Positions 33,317-41,447 of a stretch of 64,000 nucleotides of DNA are shown here, piece after piece. The translations under genes and the position numbers were made by a program. The notes beneath the pieces are model-generated. The model was not told the origin of the DNA, made no database searches, and was given only the letters and a program-made list of their open reading frames with translations. The stretch is from positions 68,275-132,274 of the forward strand of contig NZ_LMEA01000010.1 in NCBI RefSeq assembly GCF_001425235.1, given 5' to 3'. Origin of the DNA: Devosia sp. Root413D1. GTDB taxonomy: Bacteria > Pseudomonadota > Alphaproteobacteria > Rhizobiales > Devosiaceae. How positions within the stretch are numbered: position 1 is the first letter of the stretch; each line of letters begins with the position of its first letter.

Positions 33317-34516
33317 TCACAATTCCTGCTGGTCAGGCTCCAGCGTGCCACCCGCGAAGTTGCGGTAGATGTAGCGGTTCGTTCCGGTAGCAGACTCCGC
33401 TTCGGCCGTCCTGAATATCTCGTGGTGGCGCGGCGACAGGCTGCAGGCGGGGTCGGTGTTGGCGGCGCTGCCGGTGAGGGCAAAGGCCTGGCAGCGGCAG
33501 CCGCCGAAATCCTGTTCCTTGAAAGCGCAACTCTGGCACGGCTCGGGCATCCAGCCGGTGCCGCGATAGCGGTTGAAGGCGTCGGAGTTCTGCCAGATCC
33601 AGGCGATCGAGTGGTTGGAGCGGACGCTTTCGAAATCGAGCTCAGTGATGGTCTCGGCGGCATGGCAGGGCAGCACCTTGCCGGAGGGGGTGATGTTGAA
33701 GAACTGCCGGCCCCAGCCGCCCATGCATTTCTTCGGGCGGTCGGCATAATAGTCGGGAACGACATAGTCGATGTCGAGAATGCCCTTCAGGCGTTCCGAG
33801 GCTTCCTCGACGATGCGGGTGGCGTCGTCGATCTGGGCGATGGTCGGCATCAGGGCGGCGCGGTTCTTCAGCGCCCAGCCGTAATACTGGACGTTCGCCA
33901 CTTCGATGCGATCGGCATCGAGCGCCACGGCCATGTCGATCATGCCGGGCAGCTGGTGGAGGTTCTGCCGGTGCATCACGGCGTTGACGGTGAGCGGCAG
34001 GCCGAGTTCGCGGGCCCAGCCGGCGGCTTCCAGTTTCTTCGAATGCCCCTTGAAGCCGGCGATGCGGTTGGCGAGTTCGGGCTCATTCCCCTGGAAGCTG
34101 ATCTGGATGTGGCAGAGGCCGGCATCGGCGAGTGCCGCCAGTTTGTCGCGGCTCAGCAGCACCGCCGAGGTGATGAGGTTGGAATAGAGCCCGAGCTCGG
34201 TGGCGTGCCGGATCAGCTCGGCGAGATCCTTGCGAACCGTCGGCTCGCCACCGGAAAAGTGCACCTGCAGCACGCCGATTTCGGCGAGTTCGGTGAGCAC
34301 CTGCTTCCACTCGTCGGTGCTGAGCTCGTTGCCGGCGCGCTCCATCTCGACCGGGTTGGAGCAGTAGCCGCATTGCAGCGGGCAGCGATGGGTGAGCTCG
34401 AGCAGCACGGCGAGCGGAATGCCGTAGGTTTCGGCCGCAGACTTGTTTTCGAGGATGGCGAGGCCATCCGTTGGGTCGGCGAAGACGGGGCTGGTATCGA
34501 GCAGGGTGGGGCTCAT
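33317..34516 (-). CDS. pqqE: PQQ biosynthesis radical SAM peptide cyclase PqqE
   Basis: 399 aa from ATG 34516, overlapping the pqqD stop (ATGA). Radical-SAM cluster C45-x3-C49-x2-C52 in HRCPLQCGYCS, GGEPT-like motif FSGGEPTVRKDL, and the SPASM auxiliary-cluster cysteines near the C-terminus (KKCMGGWG, LPCHAAE, PEPCQSCAFKEQDFGGCRCQAF, DPACSL). It forms the C-C bond between Glu and Tyr of PqqA, bound by PqqD. The C-terminal extension after DPACSL is slightly long but normal. It is the last gene of pqqABCDE. Confidence 0.95.
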   Translation of the reverse strand: MSPTLLDTSPVFADPTDGLAILENKSAAETYGIPLAVLLELTHRCPLQCGYCSNPVEMERAGNELSTDEWKQVLTELAEIGVLQVHFSGGEPTVRKDLAELIRHATELGLYSNLITSAVLLSRDKLAALADAGLCHIQISFQGNEPELANRIAGFKGHSKKLEAAGWARELGLPLTVNAVMHRQNLHQLPGMIDMAVALDADRIEVANVQYYGWALKNRAALMPTIAQIDDATRIVEEASERLKGILDIDYVVPDYYADRPKKCMGGWGRQFFNITPSGKVLPCHAAETITELDFESVRSNHSIAWIWQNSDAFNRYRGTGWMPEPCQSCAFKEQDFGGCRCQAFALTGSAANTDPACSLSPRHHEIFRTAEAESATGTNRYIYRNFAGGTLEPDQQEL

Positions 34517-34842
34517 GGCGTGGCCCTCCGGGCCTCGACGACGAAGCCGGAGCCGGCGAGGTCCTGCAGCATGGCGATGACATCGGCGCCGATCTCTTCG
34601 CGCGGCGCGGCGTAGGCAGCCGCCAGCTGGTCGATGATGGCGGCGACGCTGCGCTGGCCGTCGCAGAGCTGCAGGATTTCGACGGCGATCTCGTCCGGAG
34701 CCATGACGCGCTCGGGCACCAGCAGCACCCAGCGCTGGCGAGTCTCGTCGTAGCGGAGACGGGTGCCGCGGGCGAGGGTGGGGATGCTGTCCTCGGCAAC
34801 GATAAGCCGGCGCCGGGCCGCCGGAGCGGTGGCGGTGCTCAT
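34513..34842 (-). CDS. pqqD: PQQ biosynthesis peptide chaperone PqqD
   Basis: 109 aa. RiPP recognition element fold: PTLARGTRLRYDETRQRWVLLVPERVMAPDEIAVEILQLCDGQRSVAAIIDQLAAAYAAPREEI is the standard PqqD core, with ~20 extra N-terminal residues. It binds the PqqA leader and presents it to PqqE. Overlaps of 4 nt with both pqqC and pqqE. Confidence 0.94.
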   Translation of the reverse strand: MSTATAPAARRRLIVAEDSIPTLARGTRLRYDETRQRWVLLVPERVMAPDEIAVEILQLCDGQRSVAAIIDQLAAAYAAPREEIGADVIAMLQDLAGSGFVVEARRATP

Positions 34843-35603
34843 GGCGACGCCGGAACGAAGGCGCCGGGCGGCACGTGGCCCTCGACATAGGCGTGGTAGA
34901 GCGCGTCGAGCTGCACCCAGAGCACGTTGGTCTTGAAGATCAGCGCATTGCAGACCAGCTGGCGCTCGTAGGGGGTTTTGGCGTGCTGTTTGACATAGTT
35001 CAGGGCGAATTCGGAATCGCGCGGCGCCTGGGTGAGGCGGCGGCTGAAATAGCTCATCACCTCGGGGTTCACGAAGTCATAGTGCTTCAGCATGCCCGAG
35101 ATGCGCTCTTCATGCAGGTTCGGTGCGAATAGCTCGGTGAGCGAGGAGGCGATGGCCTCGAGCGGCGATTTCTCGCGTACGAAATGCACATAGGCTTCGA
35201 CGGCAAAGCGGGTGGCCGGCAGGATGCCCTCGGCGCTCTCGACATAATCGGTGTCGAGGCCGAGGCCCTCGGTCAGCTTGATCCAGCGCTCGATGCCGCC
35301 CTCGGTGCCGATGTCGCCGTCATGGTCGGCGATGCGGTGGCGCCATTCGATGCGGGTGTCGCGATCGCGGAAGCGCGAGATCACCACTGCGTCTTTGATC
35401 GGGATGGTCGACTGGTAATAGTAGCGGTTGAGCGCCCAGGCCTGCACCTGGCCCTGGTTGAGCTTGCCGCCATGGAGCAAGGCGTGGAACGGGTGGAGGC
35501 TGTGATAGCGGGTGGCGCCGATGAAGCGCAGCTGTTCCTCGAGCTGCTCGGGCGTATCGAGCGGGGCGTCTGCGGCGACTGAGAAAGCCGTCAGTGCAGT
35601 CAT
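34839..35603 (-). CDS. pqqC: Pyrroloquinoline-quinone synthase PqqC
   Basis: 254 aa, normal length. All-helical heme-oxygenase-like fold with the active-site region YHSLHPFHALLHGGKLNQGQVQAWALNRYYYQSTIPIKDAVVISRF. Further conserved parts are WRHRIADHDGDIG, GGIERWIKLTEGLG, and HYDFVNPEVMSYFSRRL. It catalyses the last, oxygen-dependent ring closure and eight-electron oxidation to PQQ, without a metal cofactor. It overlaps pqqB and pqqD by 4 nt each. Confidence 0.95.
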   Translation of the reverse strand: MTALTAFSVAADAPLDTPEQLEEQLRFIGATRYHSLHPFHALLHGGKLNQGQVQAWALNRYYYQSTIPIKDAVVISRFRDRDTRIEWRHRIADHDGDIGTEGGIERWIKLTEGLGLDTDYVESAEGILPATRFAVEAYVHFVREKSPLEAIASSLTELFAPNLHEERISGMLKHYDFVNPEVMSYFSRRLTQAPRDSEFALNYVKQHAKTPYERQLVCNALIFKTNVLWVQLDALYHAYVEGHVPPGAFVPASP

Positions 35604-36502
35604 AGCGTGATCTCCATCCCGTCGGCCGGTATCTGCCAGCCGGCCTGTTCCACCGCCTGACGCTCGGGCGAGCCGGGCAGCAGGGCAGGGTTTGAATTGT
35701 TGATGTGCAGGAAGATTTTCCGCGCGATCCCGAGGCCATCGAGGGCAGGGATGGCGGCAGACATGGCCATGTGGCCCATGCGCTGGCCGGTCTTTGCCGA
35801 CAGACCGAGGCGGATCATCTCGTCATCGGTGAACAGCGTGCCATCGAAGAACACCAGCTTCGCGCCGCGCAGGTAGGTTTCGACCTCGGGGGTGAGGGCA
35901 GCGCAGGCCGCGAGGAAGACCAGGCTCTCGCCGCTCGCCCGGTCGCGGATGACGAAGCCCAACGTATCGCCAGCTTCGTTGGCGCTGGTCTCCTCGACGA
36001 ACAGAGCGGCCTTGCCGGGGGCGATGAAGGGGAGGATTTCGAGACCGGACGGCGTGCCATCGGGCAGCGCCGGCTCGAACGCTGCGTCGTGTGTAATGGC
36101 GATGCGGGGGACCAGCGCCGGCTTCAGCACGTTGAAGATCGAGTTGTCGGCGAGCAGGTCCAATACGCGCTGGTGACCGTAGAGGTTGAATGCCGTGCCC
36201 TCGCGCAGGTTCAACAGCCCGGCGATGGCGTCGACTTCACCATTCGAGAGGATCACGCCGGCGATTGGGCTATGGCGTAGCGCGCGCGGGTGGAGCGTCG
36301 GGGTCTGCGTGAGCTGCTGGCGGAGGTCGGGCGAGGCGTTGATCAGGAACCAGTGCGCCCGGTCGGCGCTGACGGCGATCGAGGCTTGCGTGGCCCGGAG
36401 CTCGGCATGGCTGGTGCGGGCGGCATGACAGTTGTCGCAGCCGCAATTCCATTGCGGCACCCCGCCACCCGCCGCGGTTCCCAGGACAATTATGCTGAGC
36501 AT
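35600..36502 (-). CDS. pqqB: PQQ biosynthesis protein PqqB (metallo-beta-lactamase fold)
   Basis: 300 aa. Opens with IIVLGTAAGGGVPQWNCGCDNCHAAR, the PqqB signature with the structural zinc cysteines (CGCDNC). The HxHxDH motif of true metallo-beta-lactamases is replaced, as in other PqqB (VILSNGEVDAIAGLLNLREG). The C-terminal FLHINNSNPALLPGSPE is also diagnostic. PqqB is an iron-dependent hydroxylase acting on the Glu-Tyr dipeptide precursor. It starts 31 nt after pqqA. Confidence 0.94.
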   Translation of the reverse strand: MLSIIVLGTAAGGGVPQWNCGCDNCHAARTSHAELRATQASIAVSADRAHWFLINASPDLRQQLTQTPTLHPRALRHSPIAGVILSNGEVDAIAGLLNLREGTAFNLYGHQRVLDLLADNSIFNVLKPALVPRIAITHDAAFEPALPDGTPSGLEILPFIAPGKAALFVEETSANEAGDTLGFVIRDRASGESLVFLAACAALTPEVETYLRGAKLVFFDGTLFTDDEMIRLGLSAKTGQRMGHMAMSAAIPALDGLGIARKIFLHINNSNPALLPGSPERQAVEQAGWQIPADGMEITL

Positions 36503-36533
36503 GAGGCCCGTCCCCGCGGCAGGATCGACGTGA

Positions 36534-36617
36534 TTACTTGCGGGTCGCGCAAGCGTACATGTTGATTTCCATGCTCACCGGCACTTCGACCAGCTTGGGC
36601 TTCTTCCAGGACTTCAT
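36534..36617 (-). CDS. pqqA: PQQ precursor peptide PqqA
   Basis: 27-codon gene. The peptide begins MKSWKKPKLVEVPVSMEI and ends NMYACATRK. It holds the essential Glu17-x3-Tyr21 pair that is cross-linked by PqqE, after the typical K/W-rich start. The Shine-Dalgarno GAGGAG (36625-36630, - strand) is 7 nt before the ATG, among the strongest in this window, as expected for a peptide needed in excess. It is first in the pqqABCDE order. Confidence 0.95.
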   Translation of the reverse strand: MKSWKKPKLVEVPVSMEINMYACATRK

Positions 36618-36688
36618 TGAAGTTCTCCTCACGATTCACGGCTTGGTGCCGCGAGCGAGGAGTTTAGGGAGAACGCCGGGGCCCGCAC

Positions 36689-36705
36689 TCTATCATGCTG
36701 ATAGA
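36689..36705. promoter_or_regulatory. Dyad TCTATCATGCTGATAGA upstream of pqqA, LysR-type box candidate
   Basis: Inverted arms TCTATC and GATAGA with a 5-nt centre, which includes the T-N11-A pattern of LysR-type sites. It lies in the 101-bp gap between the LysR gene and pqqA, 72 bp upstream of the pqqA start. It could be the operator for pqq regulation or a weak terminator for the LysR gene; it has no T-run. Confidence 0.45.
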
Positions 36706-36718
36706 TAAGGCCTATTGG

Positions 36719-37786
36719 TTAGAATTCGGAGAGAGAAGCGCGATCGAGGAAGGGCGGCGTGGGGCGAATACCGGGCAGCGCCAGGGTTTCCCCCGCGGCC
36801 TGCAGTGCATCGATCAGGCTCGCATAAGGCTCCTGCCGGCGGTATTGCGAGGCGACCAGCGCCACGATGCGCCGGGCATCGGCATTGATGCGGTAGAGCC
36901 GCACGCCGTCGAGCGAGGCGTTGCCGCTGACGGTGGAGAGCGCCGGGGCGAGGCAGATGCCGGAGCCGGCGCGAACCAGCCCGATCGCCACTTCGAAGCT
37001 GCGGCACTGGGCGACGACGCGATGCTCGGGCAGCATCTGGTCGTACCAATCGGCGACGCGCTTGGCGTGCTGGGTGCCGAAGATGAACTGGATCGAGCGG
37101 TTGAGCATGGCCCAGTCTGGCGGCGCCAGTTCGCGCGGGTCGGCGATGTCGTCGAGGTTCAACTGCTCGGGGACGACGAGCACATAGGGGTCTTCGATGA
37201 TGGGGATCTGCAGGAAGCCGACACTGGCCTCGGCCACCGAGTTGGCGGCAAGCAGGCCGATGCTGACGCGGCGGCCATAGAGCATCTCGAGGATGTCGGC
37301 GGGGGCGCTTTCCTGGATGTCGAAGTCGATATCCGGGAATTTGGACTGGGTGCTGGTCAGCGCCGCCGGCAGTACGACGCGCAGCACCGAATTGATGCCG
37401 GCGAGGCGGACGGTAACGCGGTGGCCGCCGCTGAACTGGCCGAGTCCATCCTCGAGATCCTGCATGTTGCGGAGGATCTGTTCGGCGCGGGGCAAGAGGT
37501 AGGTGCCGGCCTCGGTCAGCGTCATCTCGTTGGAGTGACGCCGGAACAGCCTTGTGCCGACAGTGGTCTCGAGTTTCGACAGCTGCTGCGACAGCGAAGG
37601 CTGGGCGAGGCCCAACTGCTTGGCCGCACGGGTCAGGGTTTCGGAATGGGCGACGGCCCAGAAGATGCGGAGCTGATGCAGGGTGATTTCCGGACGACGG
37701 GCGCGCAACGCGGTGCGCTGGCGCCCGGTCTGCAGCAGGGCGCCGAGATCCGCGGGGAGGGTCCGATCTTCGTCGTCGTCGGTCAT
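36719..37786 (-). CDS. LysR-family transcriptional regulator
   Basis: 355 aa, longer than the usual ~300 because of a ~33-residue polar N-terminal extension (MTDDDEDRTLPADLG...) before the winged helix-turn-helix (ITLHQLRIFWAVAHSETLTRAAKQLGLAQPSLSQQLSKLE, ~34-75). The effector domain follows (RLAGINSVLRVVLPAALTSTQSKFPDIDFDIQESA). It lies directly upstream of pqqA on the same strand, 101 bp apart, so it may regulate pqq genes. Regulation of the aminotransferase gene further upstream is the alternative. Confidence 0.88.
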   Translation of the reverse strand: MTDDDEDRTLPADLGALLQTGRQRTALRARRPEITLHQLRIFWAVAHSETLTRAAKQLGLAQPSLSQQLSKLETTVGTRLFRRHSNEMTLTEAGTYLLPRAEQILRNMQDLEDGLGQFSGGHRVTVRLAGINSVLRVVLPAALTSTQSKFPDIDFDIQESAPADILEMLYGRRVSIGLLAANSVAEASVGFLQIPIIEDPYVLVVPEQLNLDDIADPRELAPPDWAMLNRSIQFIFGTQHAKRVADWYDQMLPEHRVVAQCRSFEVAIGLVRAGSGICLAPALSTVSGNASLDGVRLYRINADARRIVALVASQYRRQEPYASLIDALQAAGETLALPGIRPTPPFLDRASLSEF

Positions 37787-37894
37787 ATCGCTATTCCTAA
37801 TGCAGGATTGGGCTTAGCGCGAGACGGCAGTCGGATGGCCAATGATGAGGATTGGGGGCGGGGGTGGGACGGCGCCGCCGATCGGCTGGCGCGG

Positions 37895-38015
37895 GCTGAC
37901 CCCCACCCCTGTCCCCTCCCCGCAAGGGGGAGGGAGACCAAAACACTGACATCGAGGCAATCGTCTCCCTCCCCCTTGCGGGGAGGGATTAAGGGTGGGG
38001 GTCAGCCCGCGCCGG
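37895..38015. repeat. GC-rich interspersed inverted repeat (ggctgacccccaccc type)
   Basis: Near-symmetrical ~120-bp element: outer arms ggctgacccccacccctg and gggtgggggtcagcccgc, inner arms cccgcaagggggagggaga and tctccctcccccttgcgggg. A second copy with the same order is at 56968-57105. It separates the LysR and aminotransferase genes. Confidence 0.72.
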
Positions 38016-38030
38016 CGGCAGTAGCAGGCG

Positions 38031-39380
38031 TTACAGCGTCCCCTTGGCCTTCAGTTCACGCACCGCATCCTGCATCGCCGCTAGCGTGTCGTTGATCACG
38101 CCGGCATCGTGCTCGCTGGAGAGGAACCAGGCGCCACGTTCGAGAGCGCGGACGCCGCGATACATCAGGGCGGTGGTCAGCGCGATGTAGGCGGGGCGGT
38201 TCATCCCGGCGAGATCGCGGAAATCGCGGGCCGGCTTGTCGAGGCCGAGGGCGACGTGGAAGACCTGCGGGAAGCCGACCACCGAGGCGGTGACGCCGGC
38301 CGAGGCGAAGATTTCCTTGAAGCCTTCCTGCAGCGCAGTGCCGGCAACGCCGATCTTCTTGTAAAGCGCTGGGGTCAGCGACTTCAGCGTCGCGGCGGTC
38401 GCCGCCATGGCGATCGGCTGAGCGTTGTAGGTGCCGCCATGAACGACGCCGCCCGAGGTGAACATGTCCATCAGGTCGGCGCGACCGGCAATCGCTGCCA
38501 CCGGGAAACCGTTGGCGATGGCCTTGCCGAAGGTCGAGAGGTCCGGGGTGACGCCGAACAGTTCCTGCGCGCCGCCGGGAGCGAGGCGGAAACCGGTGAT
38601 GACTTCGTCGAAGATCAGGATGGTGCCGGTCCTGGAGCAGGCTTCGCGGACGCCTTCGAGGTAGCCGGGGAGCGGGTGCACCGCACCCTGGTTGCACATC
38701 GCCGCTTCCATGATTACGGCGGCGATATCGCCCTCGGCGAGGCGCGCCGTGAGCAGTTCGAGATTGTTCCAGGGCAGGACGACGAGGGTATCGGCAGTGT
38801 CCTTGAGCTGGCCCTTCGAGCCGATCACCGGGACCGGCGCATCGGCCGGACCGGCCGCGTCGAGGGCCGGCGCGGTGGACCACAGCACGTTGTCGAACCA
38901 GCCGTGATAGTGGCCTTCGAACTTCAGGATCTTGGTGCGGCCGGTGGCGGCACGGGCGAGGCGCATGGCCGCCTGGTCGACCTCGGAGCCGGAGGAGCCG
39001 AAGCGCATGCGCTCGGCCGACGGCACCAGTTCGCAGACAAGGCGGGCAGCCTCGGCTTCGATGGCGGTCTGTCCGGCGAACAGGATGCCGTTGTCGATCT
39101 GCGACTTCACCGCATCGACCAGCGCCTGCGGCTTATGGCCGAGGATCATCGGGCCCATGCCGAGGTAGTAGTCGATCAGCCGGTTGCCATCGACGTCGTA
39201 GAGATAGGCGCCTTCGCCACGCTCGAACACCAGCGGGGTGGGCGAGATGTTGAGGCGGAAATTGCTGTTCACGCCGCCGGAGATCCACTGCGAGTTGGTG
39301 CGGATCGCCTCGACGGATTTATCGAAGCTGAGCGGGCGTGACTGAGCAGCCGATGGTGCGGCAGGGGATGTAACGGTCAA
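38031..39380 (-). CDS. Class III aminotransferase (glutamate-1-semialdehyde aminomutase-like)
   Basis: 449 aa from TTG 39380, chosen because GAGGAG lies 7 nt upstream; the frame is open further but without a better start. PLP-binding elements: GSSGSEVDQAAMRLARAATGR, HYHGWFDNVLW, Asp in LIFDEVITGFR (D258) and Schiff-base lysine in FGKAIANGFP (K286). Similar to HemL, but the location next to RidA, M81 peptidase and IclR genes suggests a catabolic transaminase for an unusual amino acid instead of tetrapyrrole synthesis. It lies downstream of RidA with a palindromic element between them. Confidence 0.85.
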   Translation of the reverse strand: MTVTSPAAPSAAQSRPLSFDKSVEAIRTNSQWISGGVNSNFRLNISPTPLVFERGEGAYLYDVDGNRLIDYYLGMGPMILGHKPQALVDAVKSQIDNGILFAGQTAIEAEAARLVCELVPSAERMRFGSSGSEVDQAAMRLARAATGRTKILKFEGHYHGWFDNVLWSTAPALDAAGPADAPVPVIGSKGQLKDTADTLVVLPWNNLELLTARLAEGDIAAVIMEAAMCNQGAVHPLPGYLEGVREACSRTGTILIFDEVITGFRLAPGGAQELFGVTPDLSTFGKAIANGFPVAAIAGRADLMDMFTSGGVVHGGTYNAQPIAMAATAATLKSLTPALYKKIGVAGTALQEGFKEIFASAGVTASVVGFPQVFHVALGLDKPARDFRDLAGMNRPAYIALTTALMYRGVRALERGAWFLSSEHDAGVINDTLAAMQDAVRELKAKGTL

Positions 39381-39511
39381 CGCGGGACTCCTCAATCTTC
39401 TAAGTCCAAGTGGCCCCAGGGCCTGAAAGTTGTAAATGGCCGCCGGTTTCGCGAGGCGAAAAAATGGGCGGAAAGCCGATAAAGCCGGCACTAGTGCATT
39501 TTGATTTGGTC

Positions 39512-39555
39512 GCGCTTTCGAACCGGAAAAGTCTCACAACTTTTCCTGAAAGCGC
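39512..39555. repeat. Interspersed palindrome between RidA and aminotransferase genes
   Basis: Inverted repeat with arms GCGCTTTCGAACCGGAAAAGT and ACTTTTCCTGAAAGCGC type around a short loop; second copy of the element at 2848-2888. It starts 3 bp after the RidA stop (- strand), a position suited to partial termination or mRNA end protection. Confidence 0.65.
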
Positions 39556-39557
39556 TC

Positions 39558-39956
39558 CTATGCTTTGGAGTTCTTGGCGACGGCAATGCAGTCGATCTCG
39601 TAGCGGAGCGCCGCGCCGAGGCAATTGGTGATGGTGGTGCGGGCCGGGAACGGCGCCTGGAAATACTCGGGATAGATGCGGTTGTAGAGCGCGAGGTCCG
39701 CGTCATCGCGCACATAGTTGCGGGTCTGGACCACGTGGGCGAGGTCGCTGCCGGCGTCTTCCAGCACCTTGCGCAGGTTCTCGATCGAGCGGCGCATCTC
39801 GCCCTCGAAACTGTCCGAGACGATCTTGCCGGTGGCGTCCACCGAGGCCTGGCCGGAAACAAAGATCAGTTCGCCGACCTTGGTGGCCGGGCTGAATGGC
39901 AGATGCGAGCGCGGGGTATCCGGCGCGCTGGGATATTCGATCATCATGGGCTCCAA
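39558..39956 (-). CDS. RidA family protein (enamine/imine deaminase-like)
   Basis: 132 aa. Hallmarks: LPFSPATKVGELIFVSGQASVDATGKIV and QTRNYVRDDADLALYNRIYPEYFQAPFPARTTITNCLGAALRYEIDCIA, including the active-site Arg in P-x-R-T (PARTTI). RidA proteins hydrolyse reactive 2-aminoacrylate-type enamines made by PLP enzymes, so a PLP transaminase beside it fits. An alternative start is at 39947 (or 39944, MIEYPS). The start is 6 nt after the upstream M81 gene's stop. Confidence 0.9.
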   Translation of the reverse strand: MEPMMIEYPSAPDTPRSHLPFSPATKVGELIFVSGQASVDATGKIVSDSFEGEMRRSIENLRKVLEDAGSDLAHVVQTRNYVRDDADLALYNRIYPEYFQAPFPARTTITNCLGAALRYEIDCIAVAKNSKA

Positions 39957-39962
39957 GAAATC

Positions 39963-41447
39963 TCAACTGATCGGGAAGACGGACTTCCGAAGCCGCTGGT
40001 AGGGCAGGGTCTTGAGGGCACTGGTGCAGGGGCCCGGCGTGGTGACGGTGTAGCTGCCCTTGGCGATCTTGTCGTAGGCGCGGCGGTGGGCGACGGCCGC
40101 CTTGACGCCGATCACCGACAGCTGCTCGGGAATGATGCCCTGCGAACGCAGCTGGCCGAGATCGAAGGGCGGGGTCTTGCGGCTCGACAGGAGGATCTTG
40201 ATGCCGTTGGCCTCGACCACTGCCGAGGGCCCCATATTGTAGTGGATGCCCTGCATGGCGGCGAGGTGGCTGTGGCGATCCTCGAGGGTAAAGGCGCCAT
40301 CGGAGCGGCTGACGAAGCTGACTTCGAGCTCCACCGGACCAGGGTCGAGCCGACTGCCCTTGCCGCCGATCGACAGGGTGCGCCTGTCGCCCGGTTTGGC
40401 GCCATCGAGCGCGCGAACCGCGGCGGCATCGGCGATGGCGACGGCGGCATTGGTGATGCCGTGGCGGAGGAAGCCGCGCAGCACCGGGGTGCAATCGCCG
40501 GGCGCGCCACCACCGATATTGTCGGAGGGCTCGACGATGACATAGGGCCCGCCGGGCAAGGACTTCACCTCAGTGAGTGCGGCGTCGAGATCCCATTCGG
40601 TGGGGATGCCGAGCTCGCGCAGCTCGATGGCGAGGTTTTCCAGCCGGTCGAGAGCCGACTTGGCGTCGGCATCGCTGCCGGTGGTGGTGACCGAGAAGGC
40701 GACGCCGGCATCGGGGATGTCGGAGAACGAATAGCCGGCGACGACGTTGACGGTCCAGATTTTCGGGTTTTCGGCTTCGATCTGGCGGGCCAGCGCTTCG
40801 AGGTCGCGCATCGGGCGGTCGGCGGTGCCAACGCCGGTCGGGGCCCAGATGATCGGAGCGTTGCGGGCGAGCATGTGCGGCAGCGCGCCCTCGCGCAGTG
40901 CGCGGGCAAGGAGCTGGGCCGAGCGCACCGCGGACTCATTGGCGTCGGTATGCGGGTTCTCGCGGTAGGCGACGAGGCCATTGGCGTTCTTCGCCATGGC
41001 GGCGGTGAAAGTGGCGTGAAGATCGAAGACGCCGAACAGCGGCAGCGTCTCGGCGCCCGGCACCTGGCGGATGCGCGCCAGCAGCTCGCCTTCCGGATCG
41101 ACGCTCTGGGTAGTGACCATGGCGCCGTGCAGCGCCAGCCAGATACCGTCGAGACCGCCGTCGGCGAGCGCCGCTGCGAGTCCGGCGCGCAGTTCGCTCC
41201 AGAACAGCTCGAACACCGCGTGGTCGGCTGTGCCGGAGGGGAGGGCAGAGAAGTCGGCGACCGGCACAACCTCCCAGCCCTCGGTTTCGGCGACCTCGAG
41301 GAAACCATCGATGGTCGAGCCGTCGCCGCGCCGCGCCGTTACTGCGCTGCCGCGGTTGATGGTGAACTCGCTAAGCCCGGTGATTTCGTCGACGAAGGTG
41401 TGGGTCTCGTGGAACAGGCCGGCGAGGAGGATGCGAGGCTTGGTCAT
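39963..41447 (-). CDS. M81 family metallopeptidase (MlrC-like), paralogue 1
   Basis: 494 aa. MlrC/DUF1485 N-domain followed by the C-terminal MlrC domain. Key motifs: HETHTF (13-18), LHGAM (106-110), putative metal site FDLH (141-144), RENPHTD (162-168), then SDNIGGGAPGD in the middle. Family namesake MlrC cleaves the linearised tetrapeptide of microcystin; most members have unknown substrates. The ATG overlaps the IclR stop by 4 nt (ATGA), and RidA follows after 6 nt. This gives a compact IclR-M81-RidA-aminotransferase operon. Confidence 0.88.
   Translation of the reverse strand: MTKPRILLAGLFHETHTFVDEITGLSEFTINRGSAVTARRGDGSTIDGFLEVAETEGWEVVPVADFSALPSGTADHAVFELFWSELRAGLAAALADGGLDGIWLALHGAMVTTQSVDPEGELLARIRQVPGAETLPLFGVFDLHATFTAAMAKNANGLVAYRENPHTDANESAVRSAQLLARALREGALPHMLARNAPIIWAPTGVGTADRPMRDLEALARQIEAENPKIWTVNVVAGYSFSDIPDAGVAFSVTTTGSDADAKSALDRLENLAIELRELGIPTEWDLDAALTEVKSLPGGPYVIVEPSDNIGGGAPGDCTPVLRGFLRHGITNAAVAIADAAAVRALDGAKPGDRRTLSIGGKGSRLDPGPVELEVSFVSRSDGAFTLEDRHSHLAAMQGIHYNMGPSAVVEANGIKILLSSRKTPPFDLGQLRSQGIIPEQLSVIGVKAAVAHRRAYDKIAKGSYTVTTPGPCTSALKTLPYQRLRKSVFPIS

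Noticed and set aside
37895-38015. Small ORFs inside the GC-rich repeats (also at 7721, 30895 and 56968)
   Set aside because: Translations are proline/glycine-rich artefacts of the repeat, start sites lack ribosome-binding sequences.
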